A stretch of DNA of 64,000 bases, taken from positions 2,356,001-2,420,000 of the forward strand of contig OZ253956.1 of assembly GCA_965267355.1 (NCBI GenBank), read 5' to 3'. Positions within the stretch are counted from its first letter, which is position 1; each line of letters starts with the position of its first letter. This document shows, in pieces, positions 18,481 through 27,700 of this stretch. A model generated the notes under the pieces. That model did not search any database. It was not told where the DNA came from and saw only the letters and a list, made by a program, of their open reading frames with translations. Both the position numbers and the translations under genes were made by a program. The stretch is from GCA-002793235 sp965267355. GTDB lineage: Bacteria; Bacteroidota; Bacteroidia; Flavobacteriales_E; Vicingaceae.

Positions 18481-20103
18481 ATGCAATTAAGGCATATACT
18501 ATTTTTTATAATACTATTCCTGGTTTTTAAGGTTGGTAGTGCGAGAAATTTTACAGTAAAAGAGCTTCAGAAAATTGACAGTATATATTCTAAAATTAAG
18601 GAAACTAGCCTCCACGATACCATCAAAGCTGAATGCTATTTAGATCTTGCTTTCTATTACTATCAAAACAATCCAGATACAGCAATATTTTTTATAGAAA
18701 ACCTGATACAACTATCTGATAAGCACGATTATTTAGTTGGATTGAGTGATGGATATGGCTGGTTGGGTTACTTATATGCACAAGTAAAAGGAAATACTAA
18801 AAAAGGACTAATAAATTTCGAGAAGTGTATTGAAATAAAAAGGCAGCTAAAAGACAGTGCTGGAGTGTCTTCTACTTTAAACAATATAGCTTATGTTTTA
18901 GAACAAGAAGGCAATGAAAAAGAAGCAATTCCATACTACAATCAAAGCTTAGAGATTGATAAAAAGCTAGGCAATAAAACCAGTATGGCGACTACGTTGA
19001 GCAATATTGGTAGAATTTATTTTAAGAGTGGTAATGTTCAAAAAGCTCTTGATTATTCTTATAAAACTTTAAAGCTTAGAGAAGAGGTAGGAGATCAAGA
19101 AGATATAGCAAGAAGTTATGGCAATTTAGGCACACTATATTATAGCCAAGGAGATGTTGAAAGTGCTATTAATTATTATAAAAAAAGTTTAGCCATTCAC
19201 GAAAAAGAAAATAATAAGCCAAGCATTGTAGATATGCTTCTTAAATTATCTGAGATACAGTTTAAGGAAGGTAATGATGTAGAAGCTGATAAGAATAATA
19301 GAAAAGCACTTAAAATAGCAATTGAGATTGGAAGTAAGCCTAACATTATTGAAGGGTATATAAACTTAGGTAATTCATTTATAGAAGAAAACAGGTTTGA
19401 TAGCGCTGAAGTTTATTATAGTAAAGCACTAGCAATTAGTAAAGAAATACAATTGAAATACTACGAAGTAGAATCGTTATTGAAAATGGGAGATGCCTTA
19501 TTGAAAGCGGGTAATTTAAATGAAAGTATGAACTATGTATTGGAGGGGTATGAATTAGCAGAAAAGCATGCTTATGCTGTAAATATTAAAAACTCTAGTT
19601 CTTTATTAAGTAGTATATACGAGAAACAAGGCAATTCCAAAAAAGCGCTAGCTTATTATAAAACCTACATTCAAATGCGCGATAGTATCAATAATGAAGA
19701 AACTCAAAAAGCAGCGATAAGACAGCAAACTCAATATGAATTTGAAAAGGAGCAAATACGAAAGGAGAATGAAGCTAAAGAAAAAGCACGTATAGAAGCT
19801 GAAGAGCTGAAAAGAAGAAATAATTTGCAATACAGCTTAATATTTTTAGGTATTCTGTTGCTGTTTGGAATAGTATTGAGTTTAGGTTTTATTAAAGTTT
19901 CTCCAAACATAGCTGAAGGCTTAATCTTCTTTACATTTTTAATCTTCTTTGAGTTTCTTTTAGTATTTACGGAGCCTTATTTAGAGCGATACACACAAGG
20001 GGAACCCGTTTACGCTTTATTAGCTAATTCTGCTTTAGCATTAATTATCTTTCCTTTACATGCTGTTTTAGAAAGGTTGTTGAAGAAAAGAATAGTGAAG
20101 TAG
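18481..20103 (+). CDS. TPR protein with C-terminal coiled coil and membrane domain (paralogue 1)
   Basis: Starting at ATG 18481 (a TTG upstream at 18463 would spoil the signal peptide), the protein has 540 residues. A signal peptide (to about residue 22) is followed by roughly eight TPR units, with YYNQSLEIDKKLGNKTSMAT and similar repeats, to about residue 405. A charged coiled coil follows (YEFEKEQIRKENEAKEKAR), then two or three membrane helices (about 450-530). Bacteroidota TPR histidine kinases have the same TPR and YEFEKEQ linker, but here a short membrane module replaces the kinase. Paralogue of the next gene. Role unknown, perhaps signalling or protein interaction in the periplasm. Confidence 0.8.
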   Translation: MQLRHILFFIILFLVFKVGSARNFTVKELQKIDSIYSKIKETSLHDTIKAECYLDLAFYYYQNNPDTAIFFIENLIQLSDKHDYLVGLSDGYGWLGYLYAQVKGNTKKGLINFEKCIEIKRQLKDSAGVSSTLNNIAYVLEQEGNEKEAIPYYNQSLEIDKKLGNKTSMATTLSNIGRIYFKSGNVQKALDYSYKTLKLREEVGDQEDIARSYGNLGTLYYSQGDVESAINYYKKSLAIHEKENNKPSIVDMLLKLSEIQFKEGNDVEADKNNRKALKIAIEIGSKPNIIEGYINLGNSFIEENRFDSAEVYYSKALAISKEIQLKYYEVESLLKMGDALLKAGNLNESMNYVLEGYELAEKHAYAVNIKNSSSLLSSIYEKQGNSKKALAYYKTYIQMRDSINNEETQKAAIRQQTQYEFEKEQIRKENEAKEKARIEAEELKRRNNLQYSLIFLGILLLFGIVLSLGFIKVSPNIAEGLIFFTFLIFFEFLLVFTEPYLERYTQGEPVYALLANSALALIIFPLHAVLERLLKKRIVK

Positions 20104-20110
20104 GGGAGTT
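19666..20110 (+). repeat. Copy 1 of a 445-base block shared by the two TPR paralogues
   Basis: This block aligns without gaps to 21172-21616. The final 121 bases (19990-20110), running seven bases past the stop codon, differ at only one position. The upstream TPR coding parts are far more diverged. Confidence 0.85.
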
Positions 20111-20157
20111 ATTATTATTTTAGCCATATCAAACACTTAACCTATATATTACTATTG

Positions 20158-21609
20158 ATGCTTTCTTTTAATGGTTTGTTAGCTCAAGTTTCTATTCAAG
20201 TTGATAGTGTTAAGCATTACATAAAAGACAATTTTAATAATGATTCATTAGTAGCTCAGGGGTATCTCAGTCTTGGAGATATATATAAGGATAAAGATGA
20301 GCTTGATATATCTTACGAAAATTACAGGAAAGCTCATTTGCATACATTAAGAACAAAGAATTATAAGCATATACCTGAGCAGATTCTCACTATTGAAAAG
20401 AGATATGAGTCTATATTTCGATTTGAAAAAGCACTTTTAGCTGCAATGGATCGATTTAAGATATATCATTCTATTAAAGACTATGATAATCTTGCCAGAA
20501 GTTTTAATACGATTGGATATTATCATAATAGGATGGGAAGGTTAGAAAAAGCAATACATTATCACAATCTTTCTCTTAGATCATATGAGATTATGAAGGA
20601 TACGTCAGGGCAACTTATCTCCCTTGGAAATTTAGCAGGTATATACCAAGCTCAAAATGAAATTGAAATGAGTTTAAAAACTCATAAAAGATGTCTAGAG
20701 TTAGCTTTAAATATAAAAGATGAAGTGCAGACATGTGTAGCCTACAATAACATTGCTGGTATTTTATCAAATCAGGGAGATATGGAGGGAGCAATTAATT
20801 ATTACGAAAAAGCGCATAAGCTATCACAAGAATTTGAGAATAAATCAATGGAAGCAACTTTTGCTCATAATCTGGGTTGGGTTTATTTAAACGATGGAGA
20901 TACAATTCTTGGTGAACAATATTTAAATAAGGGGCTTGAAATTAGAGTTAGTGTAAATGATTTATATGGCCAGATATATTCTTTAACTAATTTAGGAGTG
21001 CTAAACAATAAACTAGGAAAGTCTAGATTAGGTTTGCAACAACTCGAGCAAGCATATGAAATGGCTGTAAACTCCCAAAGTCCTCAGCTAATAATGGGTA
21101 CGAGTAGAAGTCTTTATAAGAGGTATGAAGACGAGAGAAAAGATAAACAAGCCCTCATGCTATATAAGAAATACATTCAAATGCGAGACAGCATAAACAA
21201 TGAAAAAACGCAGAGGGCAGCCATAAGACAACAAACACAATATGAATTTGAAAAGGAGCAAATACGCAAGGAGAATGAAGCTAAAGAAAAAGCACGTATA
21301 GAAGCTGAAGAATTAAAAAGAAGAAACAATCTTGAATACTCATTAATCTTCTTAGGAATATTAGCTTTATTTGGAATTGTACTAATGCTTGGATTTTTCA
21401 AAGTATCAAACAATGTTGCTGAAGGCTTAATCTTCTTTGCTTTTTTGATATTCTTTGAGTTTTTGTTAGTGTTTACAGAACCATATTTAGAGCAATACAC
21501 ACAAGGGGAACCCGTTTACGCTTTATTAGCTAATTCTGCTTTAGCATTAATTATTTTTCCTTTACATGCTGTTTTAGAAAGGTTGTTGAAGAAAAGAATA
21601 GTGAAGTAG
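20158..21609 (+). CDS. TPR protein with C-terminal coiled coil and membrane domain (paralogue 2)
   Basis: The first ATG (20158) gives 483 residues but cuts the signal peptide to MLSFNGLLAQ. The in-frame bases before it encode KHLTYILLLMLSFNGLLAQ, a good signal peptide, preceded by ATC at 20128-20130 where an ATG would be expected. The true start may be the rare codon ATC, or the start codon may have been lost. TPR repeats, the YEFEKEQIRKENEAKEKAR coiled coil and the C-terminal membrane domain mirror paralogue 1. The body is intact and uninterrupted. Confidence 0.72.
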   Translation: MLSFNGLLAQVSIQVDSVKHYIKDNFNNDSLVAQGYLSLGDIYKDKDELDISYENYRKAHLHTLRTKNYKHIPEQILTIEKRYESIFRFEKALLAAMDRFKIYHSIKDYDNLARSFNTIGYYHNRMGRLEKAIHYHNLSLRSYEIMKDTSGQLISLGNLAGIYQAQNEIEMSLKTHKRCLELALNIKDEVQTCVAYNNIAGILSNQGDMEGAINYYEKAHKLSQEFENKSMEATFAHNLGWVYLNDGDTILGEQYLNKGLEIRVSVNDLYGQIYSLTNLGVLNNKLGKSRLGLQQLEQAYEMAVNSQSPQLIMGTSRSLYKRYEDERKDKQALMLYKKYIQMRDSINNEKTQRAAIRQQTQYEFEKEQIRKENEAKEKARIEAEELKRRNNLEYSLIFLGILALFGIVLMLGFFKVSNNVAEGLIFFAFLIFFEFLLVFTEPYLEQYTQGEPVYALLANSALALIIFPLHAVLERLLKKRIVK

Positions 21610-21616
21610 GGGAGTT
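21172..21616 (+). repeat. Copy 2 of the 445-base block shared by the two TPR paralogues
   Basis: Gap-free match to 19666-20110; see that entry. Identity extends past the stop codon into TAGGGGAGTT, which suggests gene conversion or recent duplication rather than selection on protein alone. Confidence 0.85.
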
Positions 21617-21671
21617 TTCCCTTTACCAGTTGCTTTCCTGTTATAACTTAATAATCCTAAACACCTATAAC

Positions 21672-22130
21672 TTACTGTTTTCTCATATAGCGAACAAGAC
21701 TTCCTGATTGTAACTTAATATGATTTTGGTCTAATTGTAAAATGGAGAAATTGAAATTAGGCGGTTTAGGCCTTAATCGAGGAACTGCATCACATCCACC
21801 TCGTAGCTTATATGCTCTGTTGAATACAGCAATTCCTTTTATTTTACTTCCTGTTAAAGATTTAAATTGAGTCTTATATTCCAAGACAAATTTATATCTG
21901 CAAACTTTTCTGCCTCTATAAATTTTATTAAACTCAATTATATTTAATATTTTGTTTCCTTTGGTATTAATTGTTGCATTTGGGAATCGAAATTCGTAGT
22001 AAGAAGTAGATTTAGCCTTGTTTTGGAGGCTCAACTTTTGAGATATCCATTTACCATTAAAATTAGGAGGTACTACATGAGAACTCACTAATAAGAAAAT
22101 AATGGGCAGTAACAATAAAGCTCTTTTCAT
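21672..22130 (-). CDS. Small secreted protein of unknown function
   Basis: Starting at ATG 22130 the product has 152 residues. It has a signal peptide (MKRALLLLPIIFLLVSSHVV) and a basic, beta-rich body of about 130 residues with four to five strands. A -7 box on the minus strand (TATATTTG, 22153-22160) lies just upstream of 22130 and effectively excludes the in-frame ATG at 22151. I do not recognise the family. Confidence 0.65.
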   Translation of the reverse strand: MKRALLLLPIIFLLVSSHVVPPNFNGKWISQKLSLQNKAKSTSYYEFRFPNATINTKGNKILNIIEFNKIYRGRKVCRYKFVLEYKTQFKSLTGSKIKGIAVFNRAYKLRGGCDAVPRLRPKPPNFNFSILQLDQNHIKLQSGSLVRYMRKQ

Positions 22131-22152
22131 CTTATTAATTTTTAAGTACACT

Positions 22153-22160
22153 CAAATATA
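22153..22160 (-). promoter_or_regulatory. -7 box for the small secreted protein
   Basis: TATATTTG fits TAnnTTTG; it ends 22 bases before ATG 22130 and decides between two in-frame starts. Confidence 0.5.
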
Positions 22161-22168
22161 AAGAATTC

Positions 22169-22212
22169 ATTTGTCCTATAATAGTAATTATAACGACTAA
22201 ACGACATAGGTT
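22169..22212. repeat. Island-border repeat, copy A
   Basis: TTTGTCCTATAAT followed by TAATTATAACGACTAAACG. Both parts recur, in either orientation, at 23971-24010 and in 30378-31067. It lies upstream of the T5orf172 gene. Confidence 0.5.
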
Positions 22213-22399
22213 TTATATACTAAAAAGTAAGATGAGATGGATTACGCTCTAGATTTTTATAAAAAGTCATTGTATTTAAGGAAAGAAATGAATGCTATTA
22301 ACAATTTAAGCTAATGGTAATATAGACCTGTTTTTATAGGTATTATAAAGAATAATTTTTGGTTACACATATTTATGCTTATTTTGCTATATAGGAGAC

Positions 22400-23047
22400 A
22401 TGGAATCAGGCAAGTGTATTTATATTATTAAAACCAGTAAGCGTCTATATAAAATAGGCAAAACTCAAGATTTACAAAAGCGTATAGCTAGCTATCATAC
22501 TCATTTGCCAATTGTGTTTAGAGTAGTGCGTCAATATATGGTTGAGAATATAGATGAATTAGAAGAAGCTTTACATGTTGTTTTTCAGCATAAACGGGTA
22601 AAAGGAGAATGGTTTGAATTAAGTAATGATGAATTGATTATCTGCGATAACATTGCTAGAAATTATGCTCTCGAGAAGCTACAAAAACAAAAAAAACCTT
22701 ATCAAAAAATTGAATTTGGAGATAATCCTTTACTTCAGGTTATGGAGGCTAATCAAAAATATTTAAACGATTACGATCGCATTGTAAAAGACATTAAGAT
22801 TGGCTTAAGTACTAACGAGATTATTGAATTATACGAAGGGAATGTAAGTAAAACAATTATTGAAACCGTTAGAAAAATCTTAGAATATCAAACTCCTAAT
22901 TCAGAACTTATTGGTCAGTGGATTTTTATTGTAAAAGATATTGAATCTGGTTTATCCGTTAAACAAATTGTGGATAAACATGAAGGTAGAGTAAGTCGTA
23001 ATCTGGTTCAAATGGTCAGACGAATATTGAAGAATCAATTATATTAG
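22400..23047 (+). CDS. T5orf172/GIY-YIG-type protein with two helix-turn-helix-like repeats
   Basis: The first 90 residues form a T5orf172-like domain of the GIY-YIG nuclease superfamily: CIYIIKTSKRLYKIGKT, then LQKRIASYHTHLP and VKGEWFEL. The C-terminal half holds two tandem copies of a roughly 38-residue unit (IVKDIKIGLSTNEIIELYEG and IVKDIESGLSVKQIVDKHEG, each followed by V-R-R/K-IL). Each copy looks like a small helix-turn-helix DNA-binding module. The domain is common in phage and mobile DNA. The gene is 4 bases upstream of the DUF72 gene. Nuclease activity is not certain. Confidence 0.75.
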   Translation: MESGKCIYIIKTSKRLYKIGKTQDLQKRIASYHTHLPIVFRVVRQYMVENIDELEEALHVVFQHKRVKGEWFELSNDELIICDNIARNYALEKLQKQKKPYQKIEFGDNPLLQVMEANQKYLNDYDRIVKDIKIGLSTNEIIELYEGNVSKTIIETVRKILEYQTPNSELIGQWIFIVKDIESGLSVKQIVDKHEGRVSRNLVQMVRRILKNQLY

Positions 23048-23051
23048 GACT

Positions 23052-23942
23052 ATGCAATTTGGAAAAGTAGCTTACCCTGAAAAGATCGATTTTGTACTCC
23101 CGCCTGATCATCCTGAAACTGAAAAAGTATTAATGCATAATGGATCAAAAAGTGCTCCTGATATATTTGTGGGTTGTGCCAAGTGGAATAGGGCTGATCT
23201 TAAAGGTTTTTACCCTAAAGGTACGAAAGATGAATTAGCCTATTATTCCTCACAGTTTAATTGTATTGAGTTCAATGCTTCATTTTATCGGATTTTTCCT
23301 TCAGAACAGTTTAAAAAATGGAAAGATAAAACACCGAAAAATTTTAGATTCTTCCCAAAAGTAAACCAGGAGATATCCCATGTTAAAAGATTATTGGATG
23401 TGAAACCATTAATAGATGAGTATGTGTATTCCGTAAGCTTCTTGGAAAAAAAATTAGGGATGGCATTTCTTCAACTTCATGAAAGTTTTACCCCAAACTA
23501 TTTTAATCGGGTAGTGGTTTTTTTGGAATACTGGCCTAAACATATTCCACTGGCAATTGAATTTCGTCATACCGATTGGTACAACGATCATAGTGTAGCC
23601 AATGAGCTTTATGAAATACTTGAGTCGAATAACATTTCTAATATTATTACGGATACAGCTGGCAGAAGAGACTTACTGCATATGCGTTTAACCAATTCTG
23701 CAGCATTTATACGATATGTTGGTAGCAATCATTCTTCTGATTATACTCGGTTAGATGAGTGGGTAAAACGATTATCGGAGTGGAAAAGAATGGGTATTCG
23801 GCAAATTTACTTTTTTATCCACCAAAATTCAGAGCAAGAATCCCCATCACTGGCTGCTTATTTTATTAAACAGCTCAACCAAACACTTCATTGCAATTTA
23901 AAAGTTCCTTTAAGTTCTGGAGAGCAACAAAGTTTATTTTGA
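23052..23942 (+). CDS. DUF72-family TIM-barrel protein
   Basis: The 296 residues match the DUF72 (YecE-like) family: FVGCAKWNRADLKGFYPKG, then YYSSQFNCIEFNASFYRIF, FRFFPKVNQEISH and the C-terminal YFFIHQNSEQESPSLA. The fold is a TIM barrel resembling endonuclease IV or sugar isomerases, but the reaction is not established. It starts 4 bases after the T5orf172 gene, so the two probably share a transcript, and repeats A and B flank the pair. Confidence 0.88.
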   Translation: MQFGKVAYPEKIDFVLPPDHPETEKVLMHNGSKSAPDIFVGCAKWNRADLKGFYPKGTKDELAYYSSQFNCIEFNASFYRIFPSEQFKKWKDKTPKNFRFFPKVNQEISHVKRLLDVKPLIDEYVYSVSFLEKKLGMAFLQLHESFTPNYFNRVVVFLEYWPKHIPLAIEFRHTDWYNDHSVANELYEILESNNISNIITDTAGRRDLLHMRLTNSAAFIRYVGSNHSSDYTRLDEWVKRLSEWKRMGIRQIYFFIHQNSEQESPSLAAYFIKQLNQTLHCNLKVPLSSGEQQSLF

Positions 23943-23970
23943 AGATACGTTGTTATTATTAATTAAATAA

Positions 23971-24010
23971 CTCAATATTGCTTTGTCTTATAATGTACTG
24001 CGTTATGTTA
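23971..24010. repeat. Island-border repeat, copy B
   Basis: CTCAATATTGCTTTGTCTTA, then TAATGTACTGCGTTATGTTA. Nearly the same as copy D at 31026-31063 (CTCAATATCGTTTTGTCCTA), in the same orientation. The two direct copies bracket the Argonaute-retron cassette. Confidence 0.6.
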
Positions 24011-24150
24011 CTTTGCTTTGGTTAAAGTTGCGTTCCTCCCGACCAAAGGGAGTGGGGGAAAAGCCACTTTAAAACAGGGTATGGTAATGCCAGTTTTCTT
24101 TTTTTAAAAGGAGGGCATAGGGAGCCCGACTAAAGAGTGGAGAGAAAAAA
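24011..24150. other. Gene-free stretch at the left side of the defence cassette
   Basis: No convincing reading frame. Contains a CTCCC-GACCAAA-GGGAG hairpin (about 24036-24052) and GGAGGGCATAGGGAGCCC, unlike the surrounding AT-rich core sequence. It looks like leftover sequence from insertion events. Confidence 0.4.
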
Positions 24151-24360
24151 TTATTCTTTCTTTTTACCCAATGCAGTTGGATACTTAACGAAAGTCTGCT
24201 TAAACTCCTTAATCTCATCTTTCAATTGCATATTCGCTTTATCTAACAATTCGTTTTGCAGTTTCATAATTCGTAGTAAATCATTCATTGCATCAAGGTT
24301 TTCAAGTTGTGTATAGACTATTTGTTCTAATTGAGCTTTTGTATATGTATAACGACCCAT
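24151..24360 (-). CDS. Small coiled-coil protein divergent from the XRE regulator
   Basis: The frame is open to 24600, but the upstream part overlaps the XRE gene on the other strand and reads like non-coding translation. ATG 24360 gives a 69-residue protein starting MGRYTYTKAQLEQIVYTQL. It is mostly helical and charged (MNDLLRIMKLQNELLDKANM, then KDEIKEF) and ends in KKKE. No family is recognised. Position opposite the regulator, sharing its upstream region, suggests it belongs to the island, possibly a regulatory or antitoxin-like partner; that is inference. Confidence 0.5.
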   Translation of the reverse strand: MGRYTYTKAQLEQIVYTQLENLDAMNDLLRIMKLQNELLDKANMQLKDEIKEFKQTFVKYPTALGKKKE

Positions 24361-24384
24361 TTGTCTGCTTTTAAGATAAATAAT

Positions 24385-24397
24385 TCCGATTATCGGA
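24385..24397. promoter_or_regulatory. Candidate operator palindrome upstream of the XRE gene
   Basis: TCCGAT-T-ATCGGA is a perfect 6+1+6 palindrome in the 115-base divergent region between the small coiled-coil gene and the XRE regulator. A second inverted pair, GTCAGACA (24413-24420) and TGTCTGA (24457-24463), lies between it and the XRE start. Both are candidate sites for the XRE protein. Confidence 0.45.
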
Positions 24398-24475
24398 TCA
24401 AATATAAAGATAGTCAGACAATTTTCAAAACAAAAGTTTAGATTTTCGGAAAAAAGTGTCTGATTCTGTAAATTT

Positions 24476-24718
24476 ATGTCCATAAAATCAGATAAAATGA
24501 CCGAATTAGGATTGTATCTATCAAAGAAATCAGTTAATCGTTCAGACGTTGCTAGAAAGACTGGTATCAGTAAAACACGATTAAGTGAACTATCAAACAA
24601 CTCAAGTACAAAATTGAGAGTAGATGAACTCTATTTAATCGCTTTGGCAATTGATGTAGACCCTTGCGAAGTATTAAATGTGATTTGTAAAGATTTGAGA
24701 CTTACTAATGAAATTTAA
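24476..24718 (+). CDS. XRE/Cro-type helix-turn-helix regulator of the defence cassette
   Basis: At 80 residues this is a stand-alone HTH: SVNRSDVARKTGISKTRLSE covers the helix-turn-helix, followed by LRVDELYLIALAIDVDPCEV. ATG 24476 is the first start; ATG 24497 (MTELGLYL) is possible. It lies 14 bases before the SIR2-Argonaute gene on the same strand. Palindromes lie upstream. It is best read as the autoregulator of the operon, keeping a toxic NAD-consuming effector low; that role is inferred from position. Confidence 0.82.
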   Translation: MSIKSDKMTELGLYLSKKSVNRSDVARKTGISKTRLSELSNNSSTKLRVDELYLIALAIDVDPCEVLNVICKDLRLTNEI

Positions 24719-24732
24719 AACTTCCTTTTCTA

Positions 24733-27700
24733 ATGAATGTAATTGATAAAAATACATTCTTACGATCCTTTAAAGTACTACCTGATGACTCGTATGATCT
24801 GTTGTTAGGTTCTGGTGCATCAGTAAACTCTGGAATACCAACGGGGGGAGAATTAATTTGGCATTTCAAAAGAGAGATTTTTTGTGTAGAAAAAGGAATA
24901 CACACCGATAAGTATAGGGATTTGCAAATAGAAGCGAACCGTAAACAAATTCAACAGTATTTCGAAGACAGGGGAGATGGGGATAAGGAAATTAAAAATG
25001 AGTATTCACATTATTTTGAAGAGTGTTACCCTGATCCCTTAGTAAGAGAAGAATATATTAAGAAATTAGTTAGAGATAAAAAACCTTCTATTGGATTTTT
25101 ATGCTTGTCAGCATTGATTTCAAATGCCAAAATCAACACAATTTGGACAACTAATTTTGATGATCTGACTGAAAAGGCTTTAAACAAATTAGATGTAAGT
25201 TGCTCATTAATATCACCTGAAAATTCTAATTCAGTAAATAAGTACAAGGAGGATGATTTACCCAAAATTGTAAAACTGCATGGGGATTTCAGGTACGATA
25301 ACCTACAAAATACAGACGATGAACTTCAACAACTTGAAAATAATTTACAAGGATATCTTTTAGACTCGGCACGTTCTAAAGGGCTTATTGTATTGGGGTA
25401 TTCTGGAAGCGACAAGTCAATAATGGATACCTTAAAGAAGGCTCTCGAACATAACAATGCTTTTCCAAAAGGATTAATTTGGTGTATTCCTAAAGGTATA
25501 ACTCCTTCAAATGAATTAGTTGAACTTATCGTTAAAGCCAATGAAATTAATAAGAGATCTGGGTTTATAGAAATTGACAATTTTGATTACTTCATGTATG
25601 AGATGTATAAAGTTTGTGGATTTGAAAATGAACAAATTGACAAAATAGAATTTGAAAGGTTTGAGCAAAGGAAGTCTTTCAGGATAGAACAATCATCTGC
25701 ATATACAACTCCAGTTTTATTAAATACTATTAAAGCTGAGTCTTTTCCTAAATCTGTTTTTTCCACCAAGACCAACTTAAATGGCTGGGCTGAACTTAGA
25801 GAAATTATTAAAGGGAACAAGATTATAGGTTCACTTCATAAAGGAAACGCCTTGTTTTGGGGTGATGAAGAAGAAATTACAAAAGTGTTCCAGGGAAGAT
25901 TACAAGATGAATTAAAATTAATAGATATTCCTGAGTACCTGTTTTACCATTCGGATTCCGTTTATCTGGGGATGTTATATGATTTAATAGAACATTCCTT
26001 AATTAAGGATTATGAATTGAACGTGTTCAAAAAAGGACAGGTAAGAAAAGCTTATTCTTCTGAAATTAAAATAAAAGATACTGAAATTGAACTCATAAAA
26101 AAATGGAATAGAAGCTTTTCTATTCCATCCAATATTGAAGTATATGAGGCTTTTGAATTTAAATTAGAGATACATAATAAACAACTTTTTCTGTTAATAT
26201 GTCCGACTATTCATTTGATTAAAAATGATGGAACAGAGATAGATAGAGAGCAAGCCCAATACTTGTCAAATACCATTCTGTCAAACCGTTACAATAAAGC
26301 TTTTAGTGAAAAGTTAACTACTTGGCTAAAGTATCTAAAAGAAAAAGTTAAGGAACCATCCTTTAAACTTGATTCTTTTGAAATCAAATTATCTTCATTT
26401 TATGCAACAGCTGGAACAAAAACAGCAAAAGGGATACACAATTTTGATGGTTTAAAAAAAATTAATGAACCCAAAATATATTTCCACCATAACGATATAA
26501 ATGTCTCAGCAATTCATCCTGTTAGTGCATTGAAAGAATTGGGACCACTTGAAGAAAGTTACGGAACGATTGATGGTGTTCAAAAAATAAATTTAGGTAT
26601 TATTTCTCCCGATTTTGGTTTTAAAAGAGTGCTCAATCATTTACAGAGTTTAACAGCAGGTATTAGTCCAAAATCAGAAAAGGATTATTTGAAAGATTAT
26701 GCTGGGTTTGACCAGATTTATAAAAAACATTTAGAGATTCAACAAGATCCTGAAAACGAATTAAATTTAATTATCCCAGATAAAGATGTAGAAGGCTTAA
26801 GTGCTATACAATTTTATGATTACCTCAAAAGTTGCATTGATAGAATTTCTATTAATCAAAATTCAATAGACTGTCTTATAATCTATATTCCTGACAGGTG
26901 GAAGAAGTTCCGAGAATTAAAAACCGAGGGAACTTATTTTGATTTACATGACTCCATAAAAATTTATTGTGTTAAAAAAGGGTTGAAAATTCAATTCATA
27001 GAAGACAAGTCAATAAACTATTATGACCAAGCTAAAATAAGATGGTGGCTTTCGTTAGGTCTTTATGTTAAATCTAATGCAACTCCTTGGAAGATTAAAA
27101 CGGATGATCTGGAAACGGCATTTATTGGTCTCGGATATGCGGTTAGACGAAATGCAAAACAAAGAATTGTTCTTGGAAGTAGCCAAATGTTTGATTCCAA
27201 TGGAAATGGACTCAAATTCATGATGCAACCGATAGAAAATCCAAAATTCTTTGACAGAAATAAGAAAAACCCTTTCATGAGTAAGGAAGATGCTTTCCGA
27301 TTGGTCGCTAACATTAGGAATACCTATAATAGAATTGATCCGAATATTGGGTTGAAAAAATTAGTTATTCATAAAACAACACGATTTACAAAAGACGAAA
27401 TCGAAGGAATTAGTAATGCTTTAGAAGGGGTTGATAATATAGAATTGCTACAAATTCAACAATATAGTTATTGGAGAGCAATTAAGCTTTTCAAAGATCG
27501 TAATACAGGAAAACACAAACCATTTGGATATCCTATAGAAAGAGGAACCATAATTCAATTAGACGACTTTTCGTTTTTATTATGGACACATGGATTGGTT
27601 CAAAGCCCAGAATTTGAAAAGCCTTATTATCAAGGGAAAAGAGGAATTCCTGTTCCAGTATTAATAACAAGGTTTAGAGGGACTGATTCAATTGAATCAG

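Noticed and set aside
24361..24600. Longer N-terminus for the small coiled-coil protein
   Set aside because: It overlaps the XRE gene antisense, and the extra residues look like translated non-coding DNA; ATG 24360 gives a coherent protein.
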